This document shows positions 11,316 through 22,478 of a stretch of 64,000 nt of DNA, piece after piece (the first letter of the stretch is position 1; each line of letters opens with the position of its first letter). Source of the DNA: Calvatia gigantea (lineage: Eukaryota; Basidiomycota; Agaricomycetes; Agaricales; Lycoperdaceae); the NCBI GenBank assembly GCA_025093985.1, contig JACAAK010000002.1, forward strand, positions 496,001 to 560,000, in the 5' to 3' direction. A program made the position numbers and the translations under genes. The notes under the pieces are model-generated. The model saw nothing but the letters and a program-made list of their open reading frames with translations, did no database searches and was not told where the DNA came from.

Positions 11316-13006
11316 GGTTTCCTCTTGCAGGTGTAGGACGGAAGATGGGGGGAAAATGCAGAGGGAAGGTATAACTACCCACCTGTGAATCGGAGATTTT
11401 TATGCGACGACAGATGTATGATTTTGAGGGTGTTGGCCATCCAGGTTCGCATCTCCCTTGAGGAAGGAGATCTGCGCGGATTCCAGTTATGGAACAGACC
11501 CTGGCATGAGATTTCGCAGAACGTTAGCGAGAGGGGTGGCGTTGCAAGCTCACCGGGAGCGCACAAATACCGACGCCACCTGGTCATGCCTTGTAGAACT
11601 GAAAGGTGCTCTTGACCCTATTTAATGAGTTCTACTCCACAGAATAGGACATCGCACAACCATTCAAGTACGAGGTGAAATAAGCTCGTTCGCGTATTGC
11701 CGTTCATTCCAGGTGAAGTCCAGTCCTACCCTCAAGAATTTACAGTTGTGGTTTGTTCTGCCTTCTGGCCTGTTTTAGACACATTCCCGGGCCTAGTGAA
11801 CGCATGACAACATAATGCAGGGATTTCTGGAAAGAAAATCTGGTATACCGCCGTAGAAATCCCGACTTTCCTTGGGGTTCAATGGCCTTCGACCCTTCAG
11901 TGAACTGTCTCGCCAACCGATCGTCCTTCTTGTCAATGTGTGGATCTTCATCAAAGTCCCAAATCAACAGTAGGTCCTTGCAGCTCTTGTTTGGTAAGAG
12001 AGTGTATGAAGGAAGTGAATGTGTTGGATAGATTAGTAGCTGTTGTTGTCTGCAAGGGATATCGGATCGTTGTCGGGAACTGAGAAACAATGCCCTGAAT
12101 TTCCAGAAAGCAGCCGATGGCAGGTCGATGGAATTTTCAACCAATGAGCCACCCATGCTAGATGAAATTGATTCTGGATGAAGATAATGGCAGAGCAATA
12201 TTCGACATAGGAATACCCGCAAACTTGAGTGAATGCTAGACATGAGCCGAATATCAGACCATTTGAAGCAAGGTCAGGATGTGATAACCCCACCATGCCA
12301 TATCGTCACTTATCTACAAATCTCAGATCTCATCCCGATACAGGACACCAGTCAGCACCAAGGGAGCCCCAGCGAACGGCACCTACAATTTTATTCATCC
12401 CACCCATTGCGACTCCAAAAGCCGAGCGCACACATATCGCCACTAACAAAGCAAGCAGATGTCCACTGTCTTGGCTATCTTTTATTGTCACTAAGAACTG
12501 GTATCTTTGGGCCTGTAACTGAAATTTCCCTGAGAAGCAACTAGCTTGCCCAGCTACTATGATCTCAGTTGGTGGACAAGTGTCATTAATTTACAGGGCC
12601 TAGTTTACCTCCCTCCAGTTGCATTGACCTCCTACGGTTGCGTTGAGTAAATCAAGTTTGCGTGTTCAACCAACACTGTCTTTGATATACCAGAGTGCAA
12701 ACTCGGCTTCATGTTCATAGATCGGCGGACTGCAGGTCCTATTGGCATCATTGGCATTTGTGTTAGTGGACGCGAAAAACACCATGGTCAATGTGCCCAG
12801 TTTCTCTCGTTAACAGAATATTCTTTTTCTGACTCGAGGTTTGAACCTATTGGCTTCGTAGGTTACACGAGCAATTTGTTCATGTCAGGCAGAGGCATCT
12901 CACGGTACGTCGCTGTTTCCTCGGACCTGAAGTATGTACGGACAAAGGCGATCCAACCTACTCCCAGCTGCAATGCTCCTCGCGCCCGCCCCATAAATGA
13001 AAGTAG
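11316..13006. other. Gene-poor stretch upstream of copy B
   Basis: No gene was recognised. It contains the second copy of the 18-bp shared sequence at 12059-12076. Open frames on both strands are short and without recognisable motifs. Confidence 0.4.
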
Positions 13007-13008
13007 TA

Positions 13009-13815
13009 CAGTCATTAACCGGTCAGTGAGACGTGACCACTCAGTGAGACACCCGACTTCTATGGGCTTTCCTGGGTTGCGTTTCCGTCCTTCCTCCCCG
13101 GACTTTTTGTAAATATGATCTCAGGTGTCTCTAGTTTATGTTCAACTCCTTATAAGGACATTATTTACATTGTTTCCTCTGCAATGTTCGAGATCTTGCA
13201 AGAGACTCCTAGATAAGGTGTTGTCCAGTGGTATTGGATGTTTTTATGCTGAAAAATCTTGCACACAATTATTTTAAAACATTGTTTTATTTAGTTCCCC
13301 ATATATTTGTGCACAGAAATGCACCCAAACCATGAAGAGAGTGTCGAAACTTCCTGCTCCTTGAGAGTGATTGATCTGTCCTGTCACATCACAGCGTTCC
13401 AAATTTGGAACACCTGTAATAGTGTGTTTACCAGAAAACGCAGGCCATAGGGACCAAAGCTTAAGTAAGGAGTACTCAAGCAGCAAATTAACCAGTCCAA
13501 AATAGCTGAAAACGAGCTGGAAGTGGACGGCGAAGAGCAGGATGTCAAGGATGATCAACATGAGTTGGCCGTGATGGGCTCTTTGGGATGCGTGACGTGA
13601 CGCGTCTCACTGAGTGGTTTGTGGTGTGATCAGAAATTCTGCAAGTGATTAGTCGATTTTACCTCTTCCTCTTGATATTTCACTACCAAATTCGTGCAAC
13701 ACATAGTCTACATGGCACTCAAATGGGGTATCCAATCATTTTGGGATGAATCCCCTCAATAAATTATTCCGAAGGGGATCACTAATTTACTGCCTCACTG
13801 ACCGGTTAATGACTG
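13009..13815. mobile_element. MITE with 22-bp perfect TIRs and TA duplication
   Basis: The ends are perfect inverted repeats: 13009-13030 reads CAGTCATTAACCGGTCAGTG plus AG, and 13794-13815 is its exact reverse complement. Both ends are flanked by TA (13007-13008 and 13816-13817), the target duplication of Tc1/mariner elements. The interior has no transposase-like frame, so the 807-bp unit is non-autonomous. A second nested inverted pair (ACCACTCAGTGAGAC at 13036-13050, reverse complement at 13600-13614) lies inside. The terminal CAGT also starts the autonomous Tc1 element at 31771, but the repeats are otherwise unrelated. Confidence 0.78.
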
Positions 13816-14032
13816 TAGCTTACCGTGACACGAAGTCCACTAAAGCCAGATCCCATACGGATGTTCCCCTCCCTTGTGACACTATTTGTGAAGCAGATAT
13901 GACATGAAGACTCTAGGTGTAGTTGGGGTTGCTCTCCAACCATTAACGGTCGTCTCCAAAGCGGTCACCAACTCAAAAATCCCCCGATGTGCCGTCAATG
14001 TTGTCGGCGGGGATTAAGTGCTCAGCCTCACT

Positions 14033-14726
14033 GACATAGGACCCTGCATAATTCCCTTATGTGTCATGTACAGATTCGGACAAAAATTGGCCAAAAAACC
14101 GCTTTTCGTCATGTACTGGTTCGGACAAACACTGCCTGCCGCAGGCGGAGCCCAGAGGCAGGTTCGGACAAAAACTGGCCCGAGACCACCCCAAAGGGGG
14201 GCACTAATGAGGGTACTCAGAATGGTTTGGCAAGGGGTGGTGGGTGGAAATACTGCTCCAACACCGATACGGGACTCCACACTGGAGGAGTGAGCCACTA
14301 CACAAAGTGAACTCATTGCAAATTGTGTGTCTGAGCGATTGCATTTTACTGAATGGTGACTCGTGACGCGTGACACATCCAACTAGTGGATTACAGCCTG
14401 ATTGTCTCATCAGTGGACGAGGGCATGTTCAAAATCTTGAAAGAGGGAGTTATTCACGACTTGTACATGCAATAGAACTCTTTTGGAAGGGAACCAACAA
14501 TGTATTTGGTTGACAGTAGTGGAGGGAGTGTAAATGTAACAAAAAAAAATTAGGAGATTTTTAAGGCTGGATGTCGGGTTCGGACAAAAATTGGCCATTT
14601 TAGGGGGCTGGATGCAGAATTCGGACAAAAATTTTCATTGGGGAGGGCCCAGTTCGGACAAGAACTCGGCTCAAACCATGACTTTTGTACACGACATATA
14701 AAGGGACTATGCAGGGTCCTACTGAC
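14033..14726. repeat. 694-bp inverted-repeat element with internal direct motifs
   Basis: The arms at 14033-14072 and 14686-14726 are inverted copies with a few mismatches, sharing TAGGACCCTGCATA near the ends. Inside, the motif TTCGGACAA occurs six times in one orientation at about 14075, 14120, 14163, 14579, 14620 and 14653. Three of these continue as AAAAYTGGCC. This layout, with end repeats and subterminal tandem-like motifs, resembles a non-autonomous DNA transposon with subterminal transposase-binding sites. No coding frame was recognised and no target duplication is obvious. Confidence 0.6.
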
Positions 14727-15394
14727 ATCCGCACTGTGATACTGCATCTTAAGATTCCAAAGCTGACGTTGTCTTTGCTGAAGCCAATCCCTCGCACACG
14801 CCACAAAAAACATCGAATTCGGGCGGTGCTCGAGCACCACGTTGAAAGGTGTTCCCGTCTACTCCTGATGGGGTTTCCGCGAAATTTCGAAATTACTCGT
14901 ACCTTGATGGATCTAATCCTTTCTTGGACAACCGACAACCTTAGGCAACCTCACGAGAAATTCGTCATGTCATTCTGTAGATTGCCCACGGCTGCTCGAA
15001 CCTTGCTGGGTCCTATCGCCGCACCATCACCTACCATCACGCAATGTTCAATCTTTGATCATGATCGTGCCTTGCCTACTGCCCGTAGATTGTACCCTTC
15101 TACTTGTTCACTTCCTCTATCATCCTCGACTTGTGTTTGTCTGATTGGGAGATTCAAAGACCCTGGTAGACGCTATTGGCCCTGTATAGATATATCAGGC
15201 AAGTATCCTTGACAACGGAATCCCATGGAATCCCTAAAGCACAACGTTCTTTGGCAAGGTAAATCCAGAACTCTGATGCCCTTAAGATCCAGACACCAGC
15301 TTATCCTGTTTGCTTCAAGACGTCCCTGATGCTCACAGGAGCAGGCCCACTACCCTCCATGAAATCCTTAGTACCCTTTACTGCCGCCTACCGT
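14727..15394. other. Gene-poor stretch, no feature recognised
   Basis: The plus-strand frame to 15212 has no recognisable motif. No RNA gene was seen. Confidence 0.35.
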
Positions 15395-16233
15395 CGCCGA
15401 GAGGGACATGGTCTGTTTTTTGATGAGCACCTGCCATATTCTGAGATGAACCCGGGGTCCTGGGACTCCGTGACGGACTATCCATCAAACCAACCTTGTT
15501 ATTTCCCACTCATCATCTAATATATATTATATTGAAGATATCCCTTCACAAGTATTCAGCCCAGTACACCCGGGCTTCAGTATGATAGTTGAAATACTCC
15601 CTGGCGTAATTACTCCGTTCCACAAGGAGATACGCACTTGAACTGCACTCCGAAGCAAGCTATTCCACCCTCAATTTTACTGCCTTTGATTCACCGATGT
15701 GGTACGATATTTACACAGTCAATGCCCAGTTCTCATAGTCTGTTAGAAAGACTTGTTATACTCAGGCTAAACTCGAAATTTTGTGGTACCTAATCTACTT
15801 CGCGTACTTATATTTGCAGTGTTTTATGGCGGGGCAAGTGGGACTTGTAGATTTTCACACGGTGCTATTTTGATTTATTGATGCTTTGATGGATATTATT
15901 CTGAACTAAGTTTTCGGCACTCAGAAAAAGTTGTAACCTCGAACGGAAGTCTAGAGACTTGTATATTGGGTCACAAAATTTTGTTTGAGATGAATGTTGA
16001 TTTCTTTACTTTGAGGGCCCAAGTTTTGTAGTGAGTGGGCTGTAAACGCTGTCTGCCCCCCTTGGCGGACCGTTCCTGGAATTACCGCTCGAGGCTGGCT
16101 GTGGAGGTTACTTCCCCACGGTCTTTTTTTTACACTTTCGTCTCTTCGTGTGACGAGCGGCAGGCCACATGACATCCTATCAAGACCCCATCAGCATTTG
16201 ACTGATGAAAAACAGACCATGTCCCTCTCGGCG
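15395..16233. repeat. Inverted repeat with 26-bp exact arms
   Basis: Positions 15395-15420 and 16208-16233 are exact reverse complements over 26 bp (core GAGAGGGACATGGTCTG). Weaker similarity extends to about 45 bp, with flanking CCGCC/GGCGG on the inner or outer side. The intervening 800 bp are non-coding as far as can be seen. This may be a MITE remnant or two inverted fragments of one older repeat. Confidence 0.5.
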
Positions 16234-16845
16234 ATGGTAGCCGCCGAAGAATTGCCACCTTCTCGTTCAAGGTGAAAATCTTCTTTGGCACGACAATGCG
16301 ATGTGAATAAAAGACTAAGTATGAGCGTCTAAAACTTGGCTGTTTCCTAATTCCAACCGCCACACCAGGCACGACTTCTCACCATATTTATTCAATCCAC
16401 GGCCAGCTTGGCCAAAGGACTTCCACCTCCAGCCACTCATCGGCTCCTCACCCTTCCAAGGAATGATGCATGACGCACGACAGGTGGAGCCTGCGCCAGA
16501 TGCTTTGATGAAATTTTGGGACGTTTCGCAAAGAAGAGAAGGAAGTGGAAGTCTGTTCGAACCTATGTAGGTCACAATTGAGCTTCGGGTGGGTCATATG
16601 TATTCCGGCTTCACGTAGTGTATAACGGCGTAACGCGACATTAGTAATTATAGGGCGGCCTCTTGATAACCCCATCTTTGCACTTGTTATATCCTTCTGT
16701 TCCTCAGCCTTTTTCTTGTGGTCCAGCAGGATCCCGCCACCATTTTTGAGAACACAAAACGACATTTGAATACCACGATCTATTTACGGAGGTACTTGTT
16801 ACACTTTCCCATCTCGTGTATAAACATTCATATATCAATCTAATT
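16234..16845. other. Gene-poor stretch upstream of repeat
   Basis: Minus-strand frames at 16315-16765 have no recognised family features. Nothing else was seen. Confidence 0.3.
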
Positions 16846-17597
16846 TTAACATTTGGAGTTTGGGACCCACATATGAACTACGAGGTAATCCTCACCGAAT
16901 TCTGGGAGCTCGCCGTCAGAATCAGAATACGCTGTAAGTTCGTAGGTTTCTTTGGGCCCATCAATTGTTGTCCCAGACTGCGACCATAACACTCGGGCGG
17001 CTGTGCGCCCTGCCGCCCTTGGCAGGTCCACTTCGACCCTTTGAGGCACACCCGTCATGGTGGTCGGTGGCCCACGCAACACCAAAGGGCCGGGGATACC
17101 CCCACAGTCACGACCTTCGTCACTCTCATTGCCCCTTTCGTTAGCATTGATTGATAGGGGACCCTTCAACCGATTTCTTCTGCCACACAATCGCATTACA
17201 CTGGTCAAAAGCTATCTCCGTAAATTAATACTGAGATGCGCGAGTCCTCCAGCTTCCATCATACCAGCATCGCTAAAGAATTTCATGATTTCTTGGTTCT
17301 TTGGGCTGGCAACCCATTCATAGTGGGCTTGGACGGATTCCCAACCTGCGATGAGGTACACTGTTGTTGTCGTATGTGGATGTCCCGTATCTATCGGTGT
17401 TTCCCCTGTGCCTTTCCCCCTGAGGTGTGCCCGACTGCCGTGAGAGTAAAAGAAATGTAAGGGGTAACCCGACCATGCGGATTGAGCCTGTGCTGCTGAC
17501 GGCAAGGCGGAAACGAATACGGGAGTCTGGAGGGTGGTCGGCGGTATGAGATTAAGGGAGGCGAATTCAGTTATGGGCCCTGGTGTGAAGCTGACAT
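16846..17597 (-). pseudogene. ABM/dimeric alpha-beta barrel protein with frameshifts
   Basis: Conceptual reading in three frames gives one protein of the antibiotic-biosynthesis-monooxygenase (ABM) like fold known from Agaricomycetes. The apparent start ATG is at 17595-17597 (MSASHQGP). The frame then has to shift near the GGGCCC run at 17578-17583 to continue as ITEFASLNLIPP, AWSGYPLHFFYS and TTVYLIAGWESVQAHYEWVA. A second shift is needed near 17213 after HLSINLRR to reach IAFDQCNAIVWQKKSVEG. A third is needed to reach the C-terminal block RVLWSQSGTTIDGPKETYEL and the stop at 16846. No GT-AG intron of usual size explains the first two. Either the gene is dead or the sequence has single-base errors. 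No function can be given beyond the fold. Confidence 0.6.
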
Positions 17598-18078
17598 TGT
17601 TGCACTGTGAGTCTGAGAATAATATGTCAAGAAAGGTGGATTGGTGGCGAGGCTCAGCAAAGATGAGATGTTGGAAGCGAATAATTTGTAAGCACAAATA
17701 TTTACTTCAATGGTCTTTGATGTGTATGCGTAAGCGCACTGCTGCGTTGTTATCAGAATTACGAGTTGCATGTCGTCATACTCCTCGGTAGCGAACAAGC
17801 ATCGACAAGCATCACCTCGTGCAGCCTGAGCGTCTATGTAATCAATTGAGAGAGCCTCGTGCCGCAGGAAAGTTGGAGCAGAGACCAACTTTGTTCGCCA
17901 CAAACCACGCTAAACTCAAAAAAAAGGAAGTAGGTCTTTTGCTGATTTAATATTGAATTTCAAGGGTGTGCGCAATTGTCGTAAATTCCACATCATCAGC
18001 TTATGGCACTATCGGCCTCTGGTACACCCCACGTACGATCAAATACTTAGTTTGGTCGAAATCGCCCGTGCAAGAATC
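17598..18078. other. Intergenic, no gene recognised
   Basis: This lies between the ABM-like gene start and the end of the esterase gene. A minus-strand frame runs through most of it but carries no motif. Confidence 0.35.
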
Positions 18079-19503
18079 CTATCCACGAAGTTCAGATAGA
18101 GTGGAGACAAGTCGAAGGAAAACGTACTCGTGAACCGTAAACAACGGGTGCAGCGAATTCAACCAGCTGGCGACACGGTCCACGCAGTCAGCATGGTTGC
18201 TGCCAGGGGCTGCTCGGCGGTTGACTTACAAGTAGCTTGAAACGGGGGCGCAACCTTCCACCTGAGTGCTCAGTCCGAATTGCCCAATCCCGTTCTCGTA
18301 CGCAGTACACCACCCAGTAACGTTAACATAACCCAATGCATCAGCATTGTCCAGCAACGCATTAAACACCGCTTGGGTATCAAATACAACCATGTCCTGA
18401 ATCGACTTTTGGTGGCGACGCTGAAACTTGTTCAATGCGAGATTGAGTTGCGTGTTATATTGCGAGATAAGCGTATGCATAAAAGCAGAGGCTTGAGGCC
18501 CTTGTTGAAGGACTAAAGGACTCCTGTCCGTCGGTGGAACTGTTAGAAAGAGGAACGATCGCGCGCCGAGCTTGTGTAGTTCATCAAGCTACGTTGTAAT
18601 TGTGAGCCTGGCGATTACTTGAGGATTGAAATGAGCATACTTGAGTAGTTAAACGATCCATAAGTGTAGTGTAAAAATCGGGCCTGGTAATGTTTGTCTG
18701 GAATCTTCATGAGGTATTGCATTGATAATTAGGGCGACGACAAACCCATCCGGCTGAATTTCCCTTGAGGAGCGAAGAATGGTAAGTGGGAAGTGACTCA
18801 AAAACGTATTCGTCACGCTTACGACGTCATTGATTCCAATCCAAAATGCGAAGAGGGAGCTAGAGCTATCCCATTGCGCCCCAGTGGGCCTATGTGAGAG
18901 GATAGCCTTGAACTGATTAACTTGGTCCACAATGGATCTATACAACCCTTTCGTGAGTGGCGAAGTGAAAATAGAGAGGGTCTACTGACAAAACTGTAGG
19001 CAGGAATGGCGGAACCAAGGCTGCGTCAATGGTCGCTCCCCCTGAGGCGAGGTCGAAGACCTGAGAACATTAATTTGTACAATCTTGCACATTACAAGTA
19101 AGCCGGAAGGGCGTACCTTGGTGTTAGTAATGTTGTACCGCCCACCTGAAAGCGCATTAGAGAAGCAGGAGACGAACTTGTGCTGAACGCACCAAGGAAT
19201 TGCACCCAATTTGGACCGTTAGCGGATGTCTAGATAGGGATTAGTTCGCTGGCATCAACATGAATATCTTCATAGCGAGGGCGTCGTACAAAGTTTGGTA
19301 CGGGTGAGTCAACGCCAGCAGAAATGTTAAACCCTGCTAAAGTTGGCATTACTTTTCCAATTGATTGGAAGTAGCAGCTCACCGTCGGTGGTATATGAAT
19401 CACCAAACGCGAATAAAAAATTTGTATCTTTCCATGCAAGTTTCGCAAATGCCCATGGAATCCAGCAAATCACGAGTAAGACGGTGACGTTGCTGATTCT
19501 CAT
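18079..19503 (-). CDS. Secreted GDSL (SGNH) esterase, CE16-like
   Basis: The start at 19503 begins a signal peptide (hydrophobic VTVLLVICWIPWAFA) followed by LAWKDTNFLFAFGDSYT, the block I GDS motif with the nucleophile serine. Then come an intron, the substrate-binding region (NISAGVDSPVPNF, GPNW) and FAFWIGINDVV, the block III G-x-N-D. The last coding parts are QSIQDM-type helix text, NVTGWCTAYENGIGQFGL and a final 63-nt intron at 18167-18229. After it, SYFWLNSLHPLF supplies the catalytic histidine of block V; stop is at 18079-18081. All catalytic blocks are intact. The order and the FWLNSLHP ending match fungal acetylesterases of family CE16, which remove acetyl groups from plant-wall oligosaccharides outside the cell. 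The exact substrate is inferred. Five or more introns are likely; the middle edges are approximate. Confidence 0.85.
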
Positions 19504-19549
19504 ACTCGGGTGGGTGGGGCTTTCTCAGAAGGAGACGTTTCACAGAACA

Positions 19550-20085
19550 TAGTAGCCGAGACCTTTTATGTTGATTCGACTTTCTGGAATCCAATCCTGT
19601 ACTCGGAGTGTTAAAAATATCTTTCCGATAAAACTCCACAAGTGCGTTCTGTGCGCACGGTACCAACGTGACCCTGGCGGCGGGTGGGTTTGAGGCAGGT
19701 GCATTGATGATTGAGGGAGTAAGAGAGGAGGTGGGCGGAAGGTTTGGGACCGATGCCGGACCGTCCTCGTAATTTCGGGATAACATTTCGGAAAAGGACA
19801 TGTTTGGGCATTCGAAGAAGATTAGACCCCTGGAATGTTCCACTTCCCTCCCTGCCTCAACAAAAATCGTCGCTGCCCTGTGAGGGTTGGGGGTGAAGTG
19901 TAGTTGCTTCCAGAATGGAGTGCGAGAAGCTGGATGGCAGCATGTACAGCAGATGGGGTTCTTGTTCTTGAGTCGTCTTTATGATCCCTCAGCGACTTGG
20001 AAAGCAAGTTGACTCCATTCCCTTTGGCATGGCTCAAGTCATGGCGGGTCGCACTAACATTCTTGCACGAGAATCAAGCAAAATT
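19550..20085 (-). CDS. Unrecognised coding region between esterase and AP-2 mu
   Basis: The minus strand shows protein-like text: HAKGNGVNLLSKSLRDHK then SAVHAAIQLLALHS at about 20040-19920. A CACAG acceptor precedes ATIFVEAGREVEHSRGLIFF, with SLTPSIINAPASNPP and RVTLVPCAQNALVEFYRK following to about 19615. Composition, helix-like pattern and a plausible splice site suggest a real gene lying tail-first upstream of the esterase. I do not recognise the family, the start codon is not settled, and one frame change is explained only by assuming an intron. Treat the span as approximate. Confidence 0.35.
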
Positions 20086-20448
20086 GATTTCGATATATAG
20101 ATCCCTGACCAATTTCGTCGAACAGCCGACGTCTGTTAGTCCTACAGCTCTTTCGACTTTTCTCGTCTAAATAAATCCTCCAAGTTAGCGAGCATCTCTT
20201 CGATGACTCGCCTAAAAATGTGACCTACATAAACGTATAAAAGATCTCATTGGAGGGCCGGACCATTCTTCTTGAAGACGCGAAAGTCGAACACAGTGCA
20301 CGAGTTGTCGGGTGGATATGAGTGACCCTGAATTTTGAAAGCCTGGATTACAAGTCACATGATGACAAACGTCCAATAATCTGATGGACACGCTCATAAT
20401 TCCTGTCATTGCACTTACACTTTCCACTTTCCCGGTCCTTATGAAGGC

Positions 20449-22290
20449 ATGATTTCAGTAAGCTCTGAACATACAAACACGGCTTTACAACTGGCCAACT
20501 TACATTTGTACCTAGGCTTTCTTCATCTTCAACCAAAAGGGCGAGGTACTTGCAAACCCATCCGTCATGATACTCTAAACCTTAAAGTTAAACGACGACT
20601 CCAGGTATTGATTTCGCGCCTCTATCGGACAGATTTCAAGTACGGTTATTTATCCCACTTCCTTAATCTCCTTGTATCGTTCCGAGATGCTCACACAAAC
20701 ACACATCTAGGCGGTCAATAGCAGATGTCTTCCGGATACAAGTCGTCTCGAATAGTGATGTTAGGTCACCTATCATCACCCTAGGTTCGACGAGTTTCTT
20801 TCACGTGAGGGTGAACAATCTGTATGTTGTCGCTGTGACAAAGTACGCTGTTGTATACCCTTCCCCTGTGTTGGATCGTTTACTGACGAGTGTGCGTTCT
20901 TGTATGGAACAGGACAAACGCGAACGCGGCTCTTGTATTCGAATTCTGCTACCGCTTCATTAACATCGCGAGATCTTATTTCGGGAAAGTGGACGAGGAG
21001 AGTGTGAAGAATAATTTTGTGTTGATTTATGAGCTGATTGATGGTTCGTTCTTCATTTCCTCGCTTACCTTACTCAGTGGTAATGGATTCATGGTTGATG
21101 CAGAGATTTGTGACTTTGGATACCCCCAGAACAGCGAGATTGATACACTGAAGAGTTACATCACTACGGAGAGTATCGTTTCGACTGCTATTGCTGCTGT
21201 ACGTAACACTGCACTTCTGGTCTGCTTGATGGGACTGACGCTTGGAATCTGCTGTAGGAGGAATCGTCAAAAATTACGTCACAAGCTACTGGAGCTACGA
21301 GCTGGCGAAGAGGGGATGTCAAATACAAGAAGAATGAAGCATTTGTGGATGTGGTGGAAACGGTTAATCTGAGTCTGAGCGCAAAAGGTGTGTTTCTCTT
21401 CTTTCCAGTATCCAGTAGAGTGACGCTGGAGACATTTCACCAGGAACTACTTTGCGAGCGGACGTAGATGGACATATCCAGATGCGAGCTTATCTCTCCG
21501 GAACGCCAGAATGCAAGTTTGGACTGAATGACAAGTTGGTCATTGACAAGATTGACAAGACTGAACATGGTACGAGTGACGCTGTCGAACTTGATGATTG
21601 TCGGTTCCATCAGTGTGTGCGACTGCACGACTTCAATGATACGAGGACGATCAGCTTCATACCACCCGATGGCGAGTTTGAGCTCATGCGGTGTGTAGTC
21701 TCCTCCGTTAATCGTGACCGCTGGGGAACCATTTTTGATACATTGCCCCAGATACCGATCTACGAGTAATGTCAAGTTACCGCTCCGCGTGATAACCACT
21801 GTCAACGAAATCGGTTCTTCACAAGTGCAGTACACTATCACCGTCAAAACGAGTTTCGACCAGAAACTATCCGCAACAAACATAGTACTTAGGATACCAA
21901 CACCTCTCAACACAACAACAGTAGACTGTAAAGTGGCACAGGGGAAGGCCAAATACGCGCCGGCTGAAAACGTGGTAGTATGGAAGTAAGTTGGACTCAG
22001 GGATGAGATTAAGCGAGACTTACCAAGGGGAAACCCAGGGTACCACGAATTCAAGGGGGTCAAGAATGCACATTTACAGGGACGGCATCCCTGACAAGTA
22101 CAACGACGCGGCAAGTGTGGGCGCGACCACCGATTGAAGTGGATTTCCAAGTGTTGATGTTCACAGCGTCTGGGTTGATTGTGCGGTTTCTGAAGGTGTT
22201 CGAGAAGAGCAATTACCAGAGCATCAAGTGGGTGCGGTATCTGACCAAGGCTGAGGGGTCTTACCAAGTGCGGGTGAGTGTTAATAATTG
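20449..22290 (+). CDS. AP-2 complex subunit mu (clathrin adaptor)
   Basis: This is the medium (mu) chain of the AP-2 adaptor, which recruits tyrosine-motif cargo and clathrin at the plasma membrane. Exons fit GT-AG rules with phases that keep one frame: 20449-20457 (MIS), 20516-20545 ([10 protein letters not shown]), 20605-20639 ([12 protein letters not shown]), 20711-20842, 20913-21043, 21104-21198, 21258-21387, 21444-21690, 21752-21985 and from 22039. The longin-like N-domain includes [14 protein letters not shown] and [13 protein letters not shown], then the linker [20 protein letters not shown]. The mu-homology domain follows ([80 protein letters not shown]). It ends at GSYQVR near 22275; whether a last small intron follows is open. 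AP-2 is preferred over AP-1 because of the [13 protein letters not shown] and [10 protein letters not shown] text. Confidence 0.92.
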
Positions 22291-22478
22291 TGGTAGGTAT
22301 TTGTGTGCACGCGCTGATCAAGAGTATGTATTACTTTGTGATTTTGTGATGTGTTGTCATTAGTTCTGAATCTAAGGGTTGTGTATGCTAGGTTAGATTA
22401 GCGTGTGATATTGCCATATATAGGACATGATGTTGTGGCTGAGAGGAGTTGAGTTTGAGAGTTTGATGACTGACTGCC

